Source of the DNA: Streptomyces glaucescens
Lineage (GTDB): Bacteria > Actinomycetota > Actinomycetes > Streptomycetales > Streptomycetaceae
Assembly: GCF_000761215.1 (NCBI RefSeq)
Contig: NZ_CP009438.1
Location: 2,933,501 to 2,997,500, forward strand
Length of the DNA: 64,000 bases
Direction of reading: 5' to 3'
In this document: one piece after another, positions 43,213 through 51,953 of the stretch
Layout of the letters: each line of letters begins with the position of its first letter
How positions within the stretch are numbered: position 1 is the first letter of the stretch
Notes under the pieces: generated by a model
Told to the model about the DNA's origin: nothing
The model's input: only the letters and a program-made list of their open reading frames with translations
Databases searched by the model: none
Program-made: the position numbers and the translations under genes

Positions 43213-43524
43213 CTACGCGAAGGTCGCCGGGAGGGCGTGCCCGGGCGCTCGGGGGCGCGTACGGCCGCGGGCGTCGGGATCACGTTGCGGCAGGAAGGCC
43301 GTGCGGCGGTCCCGGTCCCTGATCGCCGTCCGCACCCGGGTCCGCGGCACGGCGGGCGCGCAGCGCGCCGCGACCAGCGAGCAGACGGCCAGCGCGGCCC
43401 CGGCCGCGGCGGTCGCGGCCAGCGCGACGGTCGCGGAGAGGCTGCCGGCGTCGAGCAGGACGACTTCGAGGAAGAGGACGAGCAGCAGCGCGGCGGGACG
43501 CAGTCTGGTCCAGGCCTGGAACAC
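43213..43524 (-). CDS. Small membrane protein, DUF6412-like
   Basis: Protein of 103 residues with two hydrophobic helices (PAALLLVLFLEVVLLDA and LAATAAAGAALAVCSLVAARCA) and a basic C-terminal tail. I associate this layout, directly upstream of a second YidC, with the DUF6412 family, although the match is from memory. GTG 43524 has GGAGG upstream. The gap to the divergent SEC-C gene (43525-43799) contains TATAAC on the minus strand at 43567-43572, a possible -10. The function is unknown. Confidence 0.75.
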   Translation of the reverse strand: MFQAWTRLRPAALLLVLFLEVVLLDAGSLSATVALAATAAAGAALAVCSLVAARCAPAVPRTRVRTAIRDRDRRTAFLPQRDPDARGRTRPRAPGHALPATFA

Positions 43525-43799
43525 CGGCGGCTCCTCCTCTCCCGGGGCATGTGTCCGTCCGGAACGGTTATACCTCAGCACGGCCGTACGGAAGTGAGGA
43601 TGCGCCGGACGGTCGAACGGTTCCGCCGGCTCGTCCCCGAACGTCCGCCCAGCCGCCCAGCCGGCGAGCGTGCCGTCCGCGGCGCGGGCGGTGCCGACCC
43701 CGCAGGCCGGCGGAGTGGCCCTGCGGAGCGCCGTCCACGGCGTCCGGCCGGCGACCGGATACCTCACCCTCGTCAGTCGCGGGCAGTACGGTGTCCACC

Positions 43800-44813
43800 A
43801 TGCGCCCCGACACGCCCGCCGAAAACGTCGACCACCACGCCGAAGCGGCCCGCCTGGAGCGAACCGCCGGTCTGTACCCCGAGGACGCCGAGGCCCTGCT
43901 CCTCCGTGCCGCGGCCCACCGGGAACTGGCCGGCGACCGCCCCACGGCCACCGCGCTCTACGACCGCCTGCTCGCCGGACCGGCCGAGCTGGACAACCCC
44001 CACCTGGTCCGCGCCCTCAAGGCCGCCAACCTGTGGGAGTACGGCCACGAGGCCGAGGCCCGCGCGATCATCGAGGGAATCCGGGTGGCCGCTCCCCGGG
44101 ACCCCGCCCCCTGGGTGATCATCGCGGAGGCCCTGGAGTCCCACGACGAGCTGGCGACGGCGCAGGAAGCCCTCACCGAGGCCGCGACCCTGCTGCTCCC
44201 GCCGGGCACGGACCCCTCCCCCTCCGTGCGCCCCGTCCTCGTCGCCCGCCACCGCGTCCGCCGCATGCAGGGCCTCCCGCACGACGACTGGGACACCCAG
44301 GCGGACACCCTCCACTCCCTGCCCGTCTCCCTGGACGAACTGCACGACCCGAAGCGGGTGTGGTCCCTCGGCTCGGAGAACCCGGCGGAGCTCAGGGCGG
44401 AGATCTCCCGCCTCCAGGCGGAGCTCGGCGCGTTCCGGGAAGCCCTCTCCCGCCCGTTCCCCGTGGCGATCCTCCACTGGCCGGCGGACGAACTCGCGGA
44501 ACTCGTCCGCGAGTATCCGGAACTCGCCGCGGAGTACCCCTCCTACGAGGAGCACCTGGCGGCCATAGAGTCCGCCCTGCGCGAACTGTCCGCCTCCGGC
44601 ACCTCCAACCTCGGCATCGTCCACGGCACGGTCCCCTCCTACGAGGCCTTCGCCGCCTCGGAGAGCTCCACCCCGTCCGACCCGACCCTGCTCCCCCAGT
44701 ACGCGACGACCCTGGCCGCCCGCGGACGAGCCGTCGCCTGGCCGCCGGAGCGGGGGGATGCCTGCTGGTGCGGGTCGGGGCGGGGGTACGGGGAGTGTCA
44801 CGGGGAGGCCTAG
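43800..44813 (+). CDS. TPR-like protein with SEC-C zinc motif
   Basis: Cytoplasmic protein of 337 residues. An N-terminal helical region resembles TPR repeats (HHAEAARLERTAGLYPEDAEALLLRAAAHRELAG and EALESHDELATAQEALTEAATLLL). A central acidic helical domain and a C-terminal SEC-C motif CWCGSGRGYGECHG, which binds zinc, follow. SEC-C tails often mediate ribosome, SecB-like or other protein contacts. ATG 43800 is chosen because the frame upstream is not protein-like. It is the last ordinary core gene before the lower-GC island. Confidence 0.85.
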   Translation: MRPDTPAENVDHHAEAARLERTAGLYPEDAEALLLRAAAHRELAGDRPTATALYDRLLAGPAELDNPHLVRALKAANLWEYGHEAEARAIIEGIRVAAPRDPAPWVIIAEALESHDELATAQEALTEAATLLLPPGTDPSPSVRPVLVARHRVRRMQGLPHDDWDTQADTLHSLPVSLDELHDPKRVWSLGSENPAELRAEISRLQAELGAFREALSRPFPVAILHWPADELAELVREYPELAAEYPSYEEHLAAIESALRELSASGTSNLGIVHGTVPSYEAFAASESSTPSDPTLLPQYATTLAARGRAVAWPPERGDACWCGSGRGYGECHGEA

Positions 44814-44896
44814 CCGATGGCTTCCGAGGCCGTTGCACGTAGGCTGTCGCCAGCGTCCCGGCAACAGACACACGATGACGGAAGGCACGGCAGTCG

Positions 44897-45319
44897 GTGG
44901 AGACCACACCTCGGACCCGTGCACGGATGAGCCGACAGAAGAGCCGCAACACGGAAGTCGAGCTGGCCCTGCGGCGCGCGCTGCATGCAACGGGCCTGCG
45001 GTACCGAGTCCACCGCAGGCCCCTGAAGGAGGTCAGGCGGGAGGCCGACATCCTGTTCGGGCCCGCGAAGGTGGCAGTCTTCGTGGACGGATGTTTTTGG
45101 CACGGATGTCCCCAGCACGCCACGTGGCCGAAGAACAATGCCGATTTCTGGCGTACGAAGATCGAGGGCAATCGGCGGCGGGATCGTGACACGGACGAGC
45201 GTCTGGCCTCGGCCGGCTGGTTGGCAGTGCGCGTCTGGGAGCACGAAGACCCCTTGCAGGCGGCCGCCCGGGTGCGCGGCGTGGTCGAGATGCGCCGCAC
45301 GGGTGGCCAACGGCATTGA
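44897..45319 (+). CDS. Very short patch repair (Vsr) endonuclease
   Basis: Mismatch endonuclease of 140 residues. Vsr features: MSRQKSRNTEVELALRRALHATGLRYR at the N-terminus, catalytic Asp in READILFGPAKVAVFVDGCFWHGCPQHA (also zinc Cys/His) and WRTKIEGNRRRDRDTDERLASAGWLAVRVWEHE. Vsr nicks T:G mismatches formed when 5-methylcytosine deaminates, so it accompanies Dcm-type methyltransferases. Two such genes lie at the far end of the same island. GTG 44897 is the likely start. Codon third positions are less GC-rich than in upstream genes. Confidence 0.92.
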   Translation: METTPRTRARMSRQKSRNTEVELALRRALHATGLRYRVHRRPLKEVRREADILFGPAKVAVFVDGCFWHGCPQHATWPKNNADFWRTKIEGNRRRDRDTDERLASAGWLAVRVWEHEDPLQAAARVRGVVEMRRTGGQRH

Positions 45320-45335
45320 GATCCACTTGGCAGGC

Positions 45336-45397
45336 GTCAAGGACTCCTGTCAGACGACTTTTGACGCATCGTCTATCGTCAAAGACGCCTGTTAGTC
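45336..45397. promoter_or_regulatory. Direct and inverted repeats, probable autoregulatory operator
   Basis: Two 20-bp direct repeats start at 45336 (GTCAAGGACTCCTGTCAGAC) and 45378 (GTCAAAGACGCCTGTTAGTC), matching at 16 of 20 positions and 42 bp (four helix turns) apart. Between them TTTGACG (45360-45366) and CGTCAAA (45377-45383) form an inverted repeat. They lie just before the XRE-GHKL gene, whose HTH domain is the likely binder. Confidence 0.65.
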
Positions 45398-45452
45398 TGA
45401 GCGCCCGAAGCCGCCCCCGAGGGCGTTCCCCTGCCAGGAGGCATGAAGTTCC

Positions 45453-47564
45453 ATGCCCGAATCCACGCCGAACGTACCCGGCGAGGCTTTCGGCCCTTGG
45501 CTGCGACGGCAGTTGCAGCGAGCCGACATGTCACAGGCCGATCTGGCGGACAGGGTCGGCAAGACCCGCGCCGCCGTCTCGGCCTGGGTCACCGGCCGTG
45601 CCGAGCCTCGCGAGGAGACGAAGGTACGCATCGCCGAAATCCTCGGCACGGATCTCGCTTCGGTGGTGACGCGCACGTGCGACGTGTCGGGCAGCCGACC
45701 AGTGCGGTGGCACCACCGACGTGCGTACGCCGATGGCGGCCGCGAGTACGGCAACGCTGCTGCGTTCGCCTTCGAAGCGGACCTTGCCGTACTGGCACGC
45801 GAGGCGACCCAAAACTCCCTCGACGAGCGCCTCGACGACCGCCGCCCGGTACGCGTCCACTACACGCTGCACGAGTTGGACGGTCCCTACCTCGATGCCT
45901 TCCTCTCCGCGCTTCGCTGGGACGACGTCCTTCCGCACTTCCGGGAAGCGGCCCGGGGCGGGCAGAAGGTTTCCAGGAGCCTCCGCTCCGCCTTGGGCGA
46001 TCTGGCCCAGGAGCGTCGGCTGCGGTTGCTGCGCGTCGAGGACTACAACGCCGCGGGCTTGACCGGCCCGGAGTACGGCGACGGACGGTTCGCCGCGGTG
46101 GTCCGACGCCAGCTCGACAGCCACAAGGTCACGGGTGGACGTGCCGGCGGTTCGTACGGCCTCGGCAAGGCCACGCTGTGGGCGACGAGTCGCTTTGGCC
46201 TCGTACTGATCAACTCGACGCTGTCGGAACCTCACGAGGGGCGAACAACAGGTCGTGTAATCGGCCGGTTGGACCTTCCGTGGCACGAGGTGGATGGCGA
46301 GTCCTACGCCGGCCCCGCGTGGCTCGGCGAGCCCGACACCGAGCCCGAACACAAGGGGATCTCCCGGTCCTGGTGGGCCGACGACGAAACCCTGCGCCGT
46401 CTGCATCTTGACCGAACCGACGACGAGCCCGGTACCTCGTTCCTGATCGTCGGGGCATACGACGCTTCGGGCGCCACGGAGTCCCTGCAGGACATGCACG
46501 ACAAGTTGGTGTCGTCACTGGCCGACGACTTCTGGGCGGCCATGATCGGTGGGCGATCCGCCGGTCCGCTTCTGGAAGCCCGCGTGACCACCCTACGCAA
46601 CGGCGAGACCTACATTCCGGAACAGCAGGTCGACCCATACAGCCGCCACCCGGCGACCAGCCGTGCGCTGCAGGCGTATCTCGACGGCGACACCGTCGAG
46701 GAACTGACCTCCGCCGACCAGGTCGTGCGCGCCGACGTTCCTTTGGTGGTCACTCCCCTCAAGGGTCAAGGTCACTCGCGCGACAAGGGACGCGAACACC
46801 TTGCGGTGCTCCTGGTCACGCCCGCCGACGACAACGACACGCAATTCAACCGCGTGGTCTGTATGCGTGGCAATCGCATGACTATCACCGAACAACGGCC
46901 ACGCGACTTGCCTTTGGGCACACCACCGTTTCAGGCCGTGCTGCTCGCGGGTTACGCGACCGGACGTGAGGGAGATGATGTCGCACTCGCCGAAGCGTTC
47001 CTACGTGCTTCGGAGCCTCCGGAACATGACCGTTGGGACCGAACCCAGGAGCTGACCACGGCTTACGAACGCGGCGCACTGTCCCGACTGAAGGAGTTCC
47101 GCACGTCAATCGACAAGACGGTCCGGTCACTGTTGGGCAAGCGCGAGATCACGACGACGGGAGGGCCTGCGGCACTGCGCGAGTTGTTGAAGCTCGACAT
47201 GGGGACGGGCGGCGGCGCCCGTCGCGCCCACTCGTTCCCGACCGTGCGAAACATCGATGCGCGCGTCGACGACCGTGGCGCCTGGCACGTCACCGTCCAA
47301 CTGCGACTGCCGGACGGGGACGACCGGTGGGTGCTGGCGCCTGTCGCGAAATTCGACGTGCGTTCCGGTGGACGGCCCTCCGTGGGCTGGGAGCTCCTGG
47401 TCGGGTCCGAAACATGCCGTGCGGAGAACGGATTGATCATCGTGGAACCGGGCGTCCGTTCGGCCGTGTTCGACGGTGTCACCGATCCGTCTACCCACCC
47501 TGTCCGCAGCGGCTACGCCCGCCTCACGGTGGACTTGCCCCGGGCTCGCGGAGGTTCGGCGTGA
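45453..47564 (+). CDS. XRE-HTH fused to GHKL ATPase, defence-associated
   Basis: Protein of 703 residues. An N-terminal XRE helix-turn-helix (about 15-70; MSQADLADRVGKTRAAVSAWVTGRAEP) leads into a GHKL-type ATPase: N box REATQNSLDER (Glu117, Asn121), G1-like VEDYNAAGLTG (about 196) and G2 GGSYGLGKATLW (Gly236-Gly238). A long C-terminal region (about 270-703) has no family I can name. It looks like a MORC/MutL-type ATPase that has gained its own DNA-binding domain, and it may both sense and regulate. It is followed with overlap by two genes that belong to the same unit. ATG 45453 is preceded by AGGAGG at 11 bases. Confidence 0.85.
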   Translation: MPESTPNVPGEAFGPWLRRQLQRADMSQADLADRVGKTRAAVSAWVTGRAEPREETKVRIAEILGTDLASVVTRTCDVSGSRPVRWHHRRAYADGGREYGNAAAFAFEADLAVLAREATQNSLDERLDDRRPVRVHYTLHELDGPYLDAFLSALRWDDVLPHFREAARGGQKVSRSLRSALGDLAQERRLRLLRVEDYNAAGLTGPEYGDGRFAAVVRRQLDSHKVTGGRAGGSYGLGKATLWATSRFGLVLINSTLSEPHEGRTTGRVIGRLDLPWHEVDGESYAGPAWLGEPDTEPEHKGISRSWWADDETLRRLHLDRTDDEPGTSFLIVGAYDASGATESLQDMHDKLVSSLADDFWAAMIGGRSAGPLLEARVTTLRNGETYIPEQQVDPYSRHPATSRALQAYLDGDTVEELTSADQVVRADVPLVVTPLKGQGHSRDKGREHLAVLLVTPADDNDTQFNRVVCMRGNRMTITEQRPRDLPLGTPPFQAVLLAGYATGREGDDVALAEAFLRASEPPEHDRWDRTQELTTAYERGALSRLKEFRTSIDKTVRSLLGKREITTTGGPAALRELLKLDMGTGGGARRAHSFPTVRNIDARVDDRGAWHVTVQLRLPDGDDRWVLAPVAKFDVRSGGRPSVGWELLVGSETCRAENGLIIVEPGVRSAVFDGVTDPSTHPVRSGYARLTVDLPRARGGSA

Positions 47565-48538
47565 GGCCTGTGTTCCCGTACTCGACTCTCCTCGGTGACG
47601 TGATCTGCGATGTCCTGTCCGTGCGCATCGACGGCAAACCGTTGCCCTACACGAAGGTGTCACCTTCGGAGCGGGTCGTCGCGCTCCACGAGTCAGGGCG
47701 TGCCGGATGGGAGGAAGCCGTCCTCGACCTCGACGCGAGGTTGCCGGAGGAGGAGCTGCGGAACGGCCCGTGGCAGGACGTGACCTGTCTGGCGGTACTG
47801 ACCGAGAAAGCCACGAACTCACGTACGACGGTGCGCCTGGCAGCTGGGCCGGGCGAGTCGCGAAGGGGCTCCATCACTCTCTCTCGTGTCTCCCACCTGA
47901 GGCGTGCCACACTGTCCGTCCTGGTCGTCGCGACCGTGGACGGAGTTGCCGGGAGATTGATCGGCGCCACGGAGCAGGACTGGTACATCGATCTACAGGA
48001 GGCCACTCCGGTCCGGCAACGCGACGTCGAGGTGGTCGAGGAGGACTTCCGCGACGGGCCGCTGACATGGCTTCGTCAGTTCCAGGACGCCCCGTGGGTG
48101 GTCGAGACCTCGGACGACATGCCACGGGTGTACCTCAACAAGACGTCGATCCAGGGCCTTCTGGGAGTCTTGCACGGTCGTGGTGGCAGCCCGGCGGAGC
48201 GGGTCATCCGTGAGCTCGCGGCCTCCCAGACCGCGCAGGAGGCATGGAGCGCCATGTTCCACACCGCCATCAGCAATTTGGATGTCGATGACGACGGAAC
48301 CCCGGTAATGCCCACCGGCTGGCGTGAAGCGGTGCTGCGTGCCATGTTGCCCGATGTCCTTCCCGGGCGTGAGCCGACGGATGCGTTGTTCGAGATCAAC
48401 GAACGACGTACGAAGGGCTTCGGCTGGTCGGAGTTGCAGACGTACATTCAGTACGCAGCGGGCCGCCGGGCGAAGCTCACCAAGAAGCTGACGACCGCGG
48501 TGCGCGCAACCGACCGCTCGGAGAGGAAGGCCGACTGA
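47561..48538 (+). CDS. Unknown protein of the XRE-GHKL operon
   Basis: Protein of 325 residues that I do not recognise. It is soluble and mixed alpha/beta. The N-terminal third is beta-rich (VICDVLSVRIDGKPLPY, RVVALHESGRAGWEEAVLDLDARL), the middle has SVLVVATVDGVAGRLIG, and the C-terminal part is helical (QGLLGVLHGRGGSPAERVIRELAASQTAQEAWSAMF). No nuclease, HTH or NTPase motif is clear. GTG 47561 overlaps the previous stop and has GGAGG 6 bases upstream. It shares the last base of its stop with the next ATG, so the three-gene unit is tightly coupled. Confidence 0.8.
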   Translation: MRPVFPYSTLLGDVICDVLSVRIDGKPLPYTKVSPSERVVALHESGRAGWEEAVLDLDARLPEEELRNGPWQDVTCLAVLTEKATNSRTTVRLAAGPGESRRGSITLSRVSHLRRATLSVLVVATVDGVAGRLIGATEQDWYIDLQEATPVRQRDVEVVEEDFRDGPLTWLRQFQDAPWVVETSDDMPRVYLNKTSIQGLLGVLHGRGGSPAERVIRELAASQTAQEAWSAMFHTAISNLDVDDDGTPVMPTGWREAVLRAMLPDVLPGREPTDALFEINERRTKGFGWSELQTYIQYAAGRRAKLTKKLTTAVRATDRSERKAD

Positions 48539-49500
48539 TGCCGCGCCGTCCGTTGCTCGACATCCCTCCGGTGCTCGGTTTGCTGCCCGACGCGGCCGTC
48601 ACCAAGCACCTGGGCCGTGGCGTGCAATCGGGGCTGGAGCATCCACCACAAGTCGCACTCCGCAAGGCGGCCACCCTGCTTCCACAGCAGGAGAGTCGGT
48701 GGCAAACAGCACCGATTCGGCTATTGCTCGACGAGGCGATGGCTCGTTTCGACGACAACCGCACTGCCGCTGACGGGTGGCTGGCTCCGCGATTGCACGC
48801 CACCCTCCGCATGACGCGCTCGGAGGCTGGCGATGGGCGACTGTGGAACCATCTCGCCATGCTCGTCGCCCCGGATTATGTGGTGTGGCGTCACAAGGGT
48901 AAAGAGATCGCGCAGGGTTCGCGCTTTTCCGGGCCTCACTACACCCAGTGCTTTGCCCGGTTGTGGTGGGTGGCCGAACTGTTCCGAGACGGGCCCGATT
49001 ACAAGCCGGTGGAGATCGCCTGCCGCGTTCAAGACGTCCTGAACACCACTCTTCGTCTCGATGTCATCGATCACCGGCCCACGGCGCAGGCGTTCGTGCG
49101 GGTGTTGGAAAAGGTGCTCGCGGCTGGTACGCCTCGCCCCGGCGATCATGTCAATGCGCTGTCGTCCGCGATCAACGCTGCAGGCAGCACCCTCGTCTAT
49201 GACGTCTTGGCGCCGGACACCCCACCACTCGTCGACGACCTTCTCGACTGGATCGCCGCTTCGGAGGATGCACCACTCGTCGACTTGGACAGGCTTCCTG
49301 TGGGCCCGGACGACGGCCAAGCCGCTTCATCGTCCGTCGAAGCGCTGTTGCCTCTGTTCGAGGAACTCCTCTCCGAGGCCCCGGTTCGACTCCGCAGTCG
49401 GACCGAAGAGGAGCCGGCCATCGCGCAGGAGGAACCCGCGGTTCCAAGGCCACGCAACGGCGTAAGCCTGGAGAAGAATCTGCCAAGCTGGATGATGTAG
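48538..49500 (+). CDS. Defence-operon protein, DUF6339-like
   Basis: Protein of 320 residues. The segment DGRLWNHLAMLVAPDYVVWRHKGKEIAQGSRFSGPHYTQCFARLWWVAELFRDG resembles, from memory, the DUF6339 family found in defence neighbourhoods. A helical C-terminal half and a Glu/Pro-rich tail follow (EEEPAIAQEEPAVPRPRNG). No catalytic motif is evident. ATG 48538 overlaps the preceding TGA by one base. It ends 31 bp from the convergent methyltransferase gene, with no terminator hairpin between them. Confidence 0.75.
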   Translation: MPRRPLLDIPPVLGLLPDAAVTKHLGRGVQSGLEHPPQVALRKAATLLPQQESRWQTAPIRLLLDEAMARFDDNRTAADGWLAPRLHATLRMTRSEAGDGRLWNHLAMLVAPDYVVWRHKGKEIAQGSRFSGPHYTQCFARLWWVAELFRDGPDYKPVEIACRVQDVLNTTLRLDVIDHRPTAQAFVRVLEKVLAAGTPRPGDHVNALSSAINAAGSTLVYDVLAPDTPPLVDDLLDWIAASEDAPLVDLDRLPVGPDDGQAASSSVEALLPLFEELLSEAPVRLRSRTEEEPAIAQEEPAVPRPRNGVSLEKNLPSWMM

Positions 49501-49531
49501 TCGTCGTCGCGCGCAACGGGACGTGCGAGGG

Positions 49532-50725
49532 TCAGGAGGAGTTCGGCTCCGAGATGTCGTCCTCCTCGCGCAGCGGCCACCGCAGCAGCCGCTCCCAGAT
49601 CTTGGTGCCCGGAGCGCCGAGGTCGAGTGCCGCGCTCAGGATGTGTACACCGAACCGGGGCGGTACGGCGTTCCCGACCTGCTGTGCCTGGTCGCTCCCC
49701 CTCCATGGGTATCTGTAGGGGAAGCTCTGGAAGACGCCGGCTTCCTCAATGGTCAGCCGACCCAGCTCCGTTTCGTGGGCATCGGCGGAAACGATGCGGT
49801 TGCGGCTCCATTTGCCGGTGATCGTCGCCGCCGGCTTGTCCGATTCTCGGCGACCGCGAGCCTTGGGGTCGCCTCCGCTGCCGTAGTTGGAGACGACTCG
49901 GAACGGCATGGAGCGGCGGCGTGCCTCCGGCACGTGGCGGTACACGTCGTCGAGAGCGCGCTCCATGGAGATCCACACGTCTCGGCCGAACAGCGTCTCG
50001 GTGGGCTCCGCACCCTTGCGGTACTGCTGGTGCGTCGGTGCCGGCAATTGGGCCGGCAGGCCCCCGTGTCGTGCCACGAGCACAGCTCGTCGCCGAGTCT
50101 GCGGCACCCCGTACTGCTCCGTGTGGAATATCTTGGCATCGGTTTTGTACCCGATGTCGCGAAGCACCTTTTCGTACTCGTGCCACACCTCGATGACGGC
50201 TGGAACCTGCTCAAGGACGATCACCTCGAACGGCCGTGGAGTCTTCCCACCATGGCGCGGGCGCAGCTTCGCCTCCAGCACCCACCGCAGTGGCTCCAGC
50301 ACCAGACCCGTGCGCTCGTCGTCGAGTTTCTCCAGCTCTCGCTGGATGTCCTCCCAGGTCTCCCCTGTCTTGCCTGCCTCCTCCCGCTTGTACCAGGCAT
50401 GCATGCGGCTGATGAAACCGGTCACCAGTTCCAGCGCCTTGCGGCCGCTGCCGCTACCCGCGATGGAAAAGGTTTGGCAAGGCGGTCCACCGGCCAACAC
50501 GGTGCAATCCGCGAACTCGGCGTTACCGGGACCATAGCGCCGCACGTCCCCGTGAACGGTCGGCAGCCCGGCGGCGAGACGTGTGGCCACGGCATCGTCG
50601 TCCCACTCGATACCGATCGACGGAAGGTCCAAAACCTCTGCCGCAAGATCCAGGCCGCCGGGCCCCGCAAAGAGATCGACGATGTGGAAACGCCCATGCT
50701 GCGGGTCGGGCGGCGTGCTGGTCAT
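49532..50725 (-). CDS. DNA cytosine-C5 methyltransferase (Dcm1)
   Basis: Cytosine-5 DNA methyltransferase of 397 residues. Motif I VDLFAGPGGLDLA, motif IV LAGGPPCQTFSIAG (catalytic Cys83), motif VI EQVP, motif VIII QYGVPQTRRRAVLVA and motif X QVGNAVPP are all present. A charged insertion (about 105-155; EEAGKTGETWEDIQRELEKL) lies between motifs IV and VI. It should be active and would mark self DNA. The target sequence is not predictable. It lies last in the minus-strand operon, 47 bp after a second methyltransferase. Confidence 0.95.
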   Translation of the reverse strand: MTSTPPDPQHGRFHIVDLFAGPGGLDLAAEVLDLPSIGIEWDDDAVATRLAAGLPTVHGDVRRYGPGNAEFADCTVLAGGPPCQTFSIAGSGSGRKALELVTGFISRMHAWYKREEAGKTGETWEDIQRELEKLDDERTGLVLEPLRWVLEAKLRPRHGGKTPRPFEVIVLEQVPAVIEVWHEYEKVLRDIGYKTDAKIFHTEQYGVPQTRRRAVLVARHGGLPAQLPAPTHQQYRKGAEPTETLFGRDVWISMERALDDVYRHVPEARRRSMPFRVVSNYGSGGDPKARGRRESDKPAATITGKWSRNRIVSADAHETELGRLTIEEAGVFQSFPYRYPWRGSDQAQQVGNAVPPRFGVHILSAALDLGAPGTKIWERLLRWPLREEDDISEPNSS

Positions 50726-50772
50726 GGTGCGGAAGTCTATCGGCCGCGCGGAGGCCACCGCGGACCGCCCGG

Positions 50773-51831
50773 TCATCGGCCGCTCTCTCGCATCGGTTCG
50801 GAGCCCCCGGTGCCCAAACCCGAGGCGATGGCCTGCCCCAACGCGCGCGCGAGAGGGGGAGGGGTCGCGTTCCCAACCTGGCGGTAACGGACCGTCTTGC
50901 GTCCGGCGATCTCCCATCCCGGAGGAAAGCCCTGGATCAGCGCCACCTGTTCCACAGTGAGTGGCACAAGGCCTGGACGGCCCAGGGCCGGGTTCCAGCA
51001 GAAGTCCGCGGCAGGCACGTCGTCGGCGACGGTACCGCCGTCCACGCCGATGCGCGCCCATTTCTGCTTGGCTCCGGTGGGCCCGAGGTCGGCTCCGCCG
51101 CGGTCCCAGGAGCCGCCGACGACGGTTGGGGCAATCACGTCGGCCTGATCAGCCCACTTGTCCGCATCGGGCCAGCCGCGTGCACCCATGGAGTGGCGCA
51201 GTGTCTCCCCCACGGTGGGACGTCGTCCGGTGAAACGCCGAGGCCATGTGAACCGGTCGATCAAGTCGCCCTTGAAGGCGACGAGCACTCCGACCTCGCG
51301 GCTCTGGGGTACACCGTGGTCCTTCGCATTCAAAACGTGCCACAAAAATCGATAGCCGAGGTGGCGCAACTCTTCGGCGACGATCTCGCGGATCGGTGCA
51401 TAGTCGCTCTTTCGGGCGAGGTCCGGCACATTCTCCAGCAACACCGCGCGTGGCTGAACGCCGTAAATCAGATCGATGGCCGCCCTAAGCACGGCCAGTT
51501 CCCGATCGTCGCTTCGACTGCGCGATGCAGTGGCGGGCGACTTGACCCGCGGCAGACCGCCGGAGAGCAGGTCGACGTCGTAAACCTGTGGTTCGTCGGA
51601 GGGGTCGAAGTCGAGGAGGTCGATCTCTCGGACGTCCCACTGCGGGCGATTTGCCCGGAGCGTCTCGCAGGCTACAGCTCTGTCGTCGAGGAGCAGCACC
51701 GGGTCGAATCCGGCTTCTTCCAACCCCAGAGCCAGACCGCCCGCGCCTGCACAGATTTCCAGCGATGTCAGCCGCTTGGTGGGCTCGTCGTCCTGACGAC
51801 ACTCGGACCCCGCCTCGATCCCCTCGATCAT
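50773..51831 (-). CDS. Cytosine-C5 methyltransferase-like protein lacking the catalytic Cys (Dcm2)
   Basis: Protein of about 352 residues with the C5-methyltransferase fold: motif I LEICAGAGGLALGLEEAGF, motif VI LLENVPDLARK, motif VIII DHGVPQSREVGVLVAF and motif X YRQVGNATPPPLARALG. Motif IV reads SGGLPRVKSPATASRS (91-95 GGLPR) where GGPPCQxFS is expected, so Arg95 replaces the catalytic Cys. The bases support this reading, with no frame break. It may be a specificity or regulatory partner of Dcm1, or use other chemistry. ATG 51831 has GGAGGG nine bases upstream; ATG 51858 and GTG 51957 (overlapping the Z1 stop) are alternatives. Confidence 0.88.
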   Translation of the reverse strand: MIEGIEAGSECRQDDEPTKRLTSLEICAGAGGLALGLEEAGFDPVLLLDDRAVACETLRANRPQWDVREIDLLDFDPSDEPQVYDVDLLSGGLPRVKSPATASRSRSDDRELAVLRAAIDLIYGVQPRAVLLENVPDLARKSDYAPIREIVAEELRHLGYRFLWHVLNAKDHGVPQSREVGVLVAFKGDLIDRFTWPRRFTGRRPTVGETLRHSMGARGWPDADKWADQADVIAPTVVGGSWDRGGADLGPTGAKQKWARIGVDGGTVADDVPAADFCWNPALGRPGLVPLTVEQVALIQGFPPGWEIAGRKTVRYRQVGNATPPPLARALGQAIASGLGTGGSEPMRESGR

Positions 51832-51953
51832 GTTGACCAGCCCTCCCGTCCTCCCCATGCCGACGGACCGCTCGCCACCCCGCCCGGCCGTTCCGCAAGA
51901 TCCACGCTTTGCGAGGTTAGTCGTCGATCGGGCCCCGCGTCCGGCCATCGACA

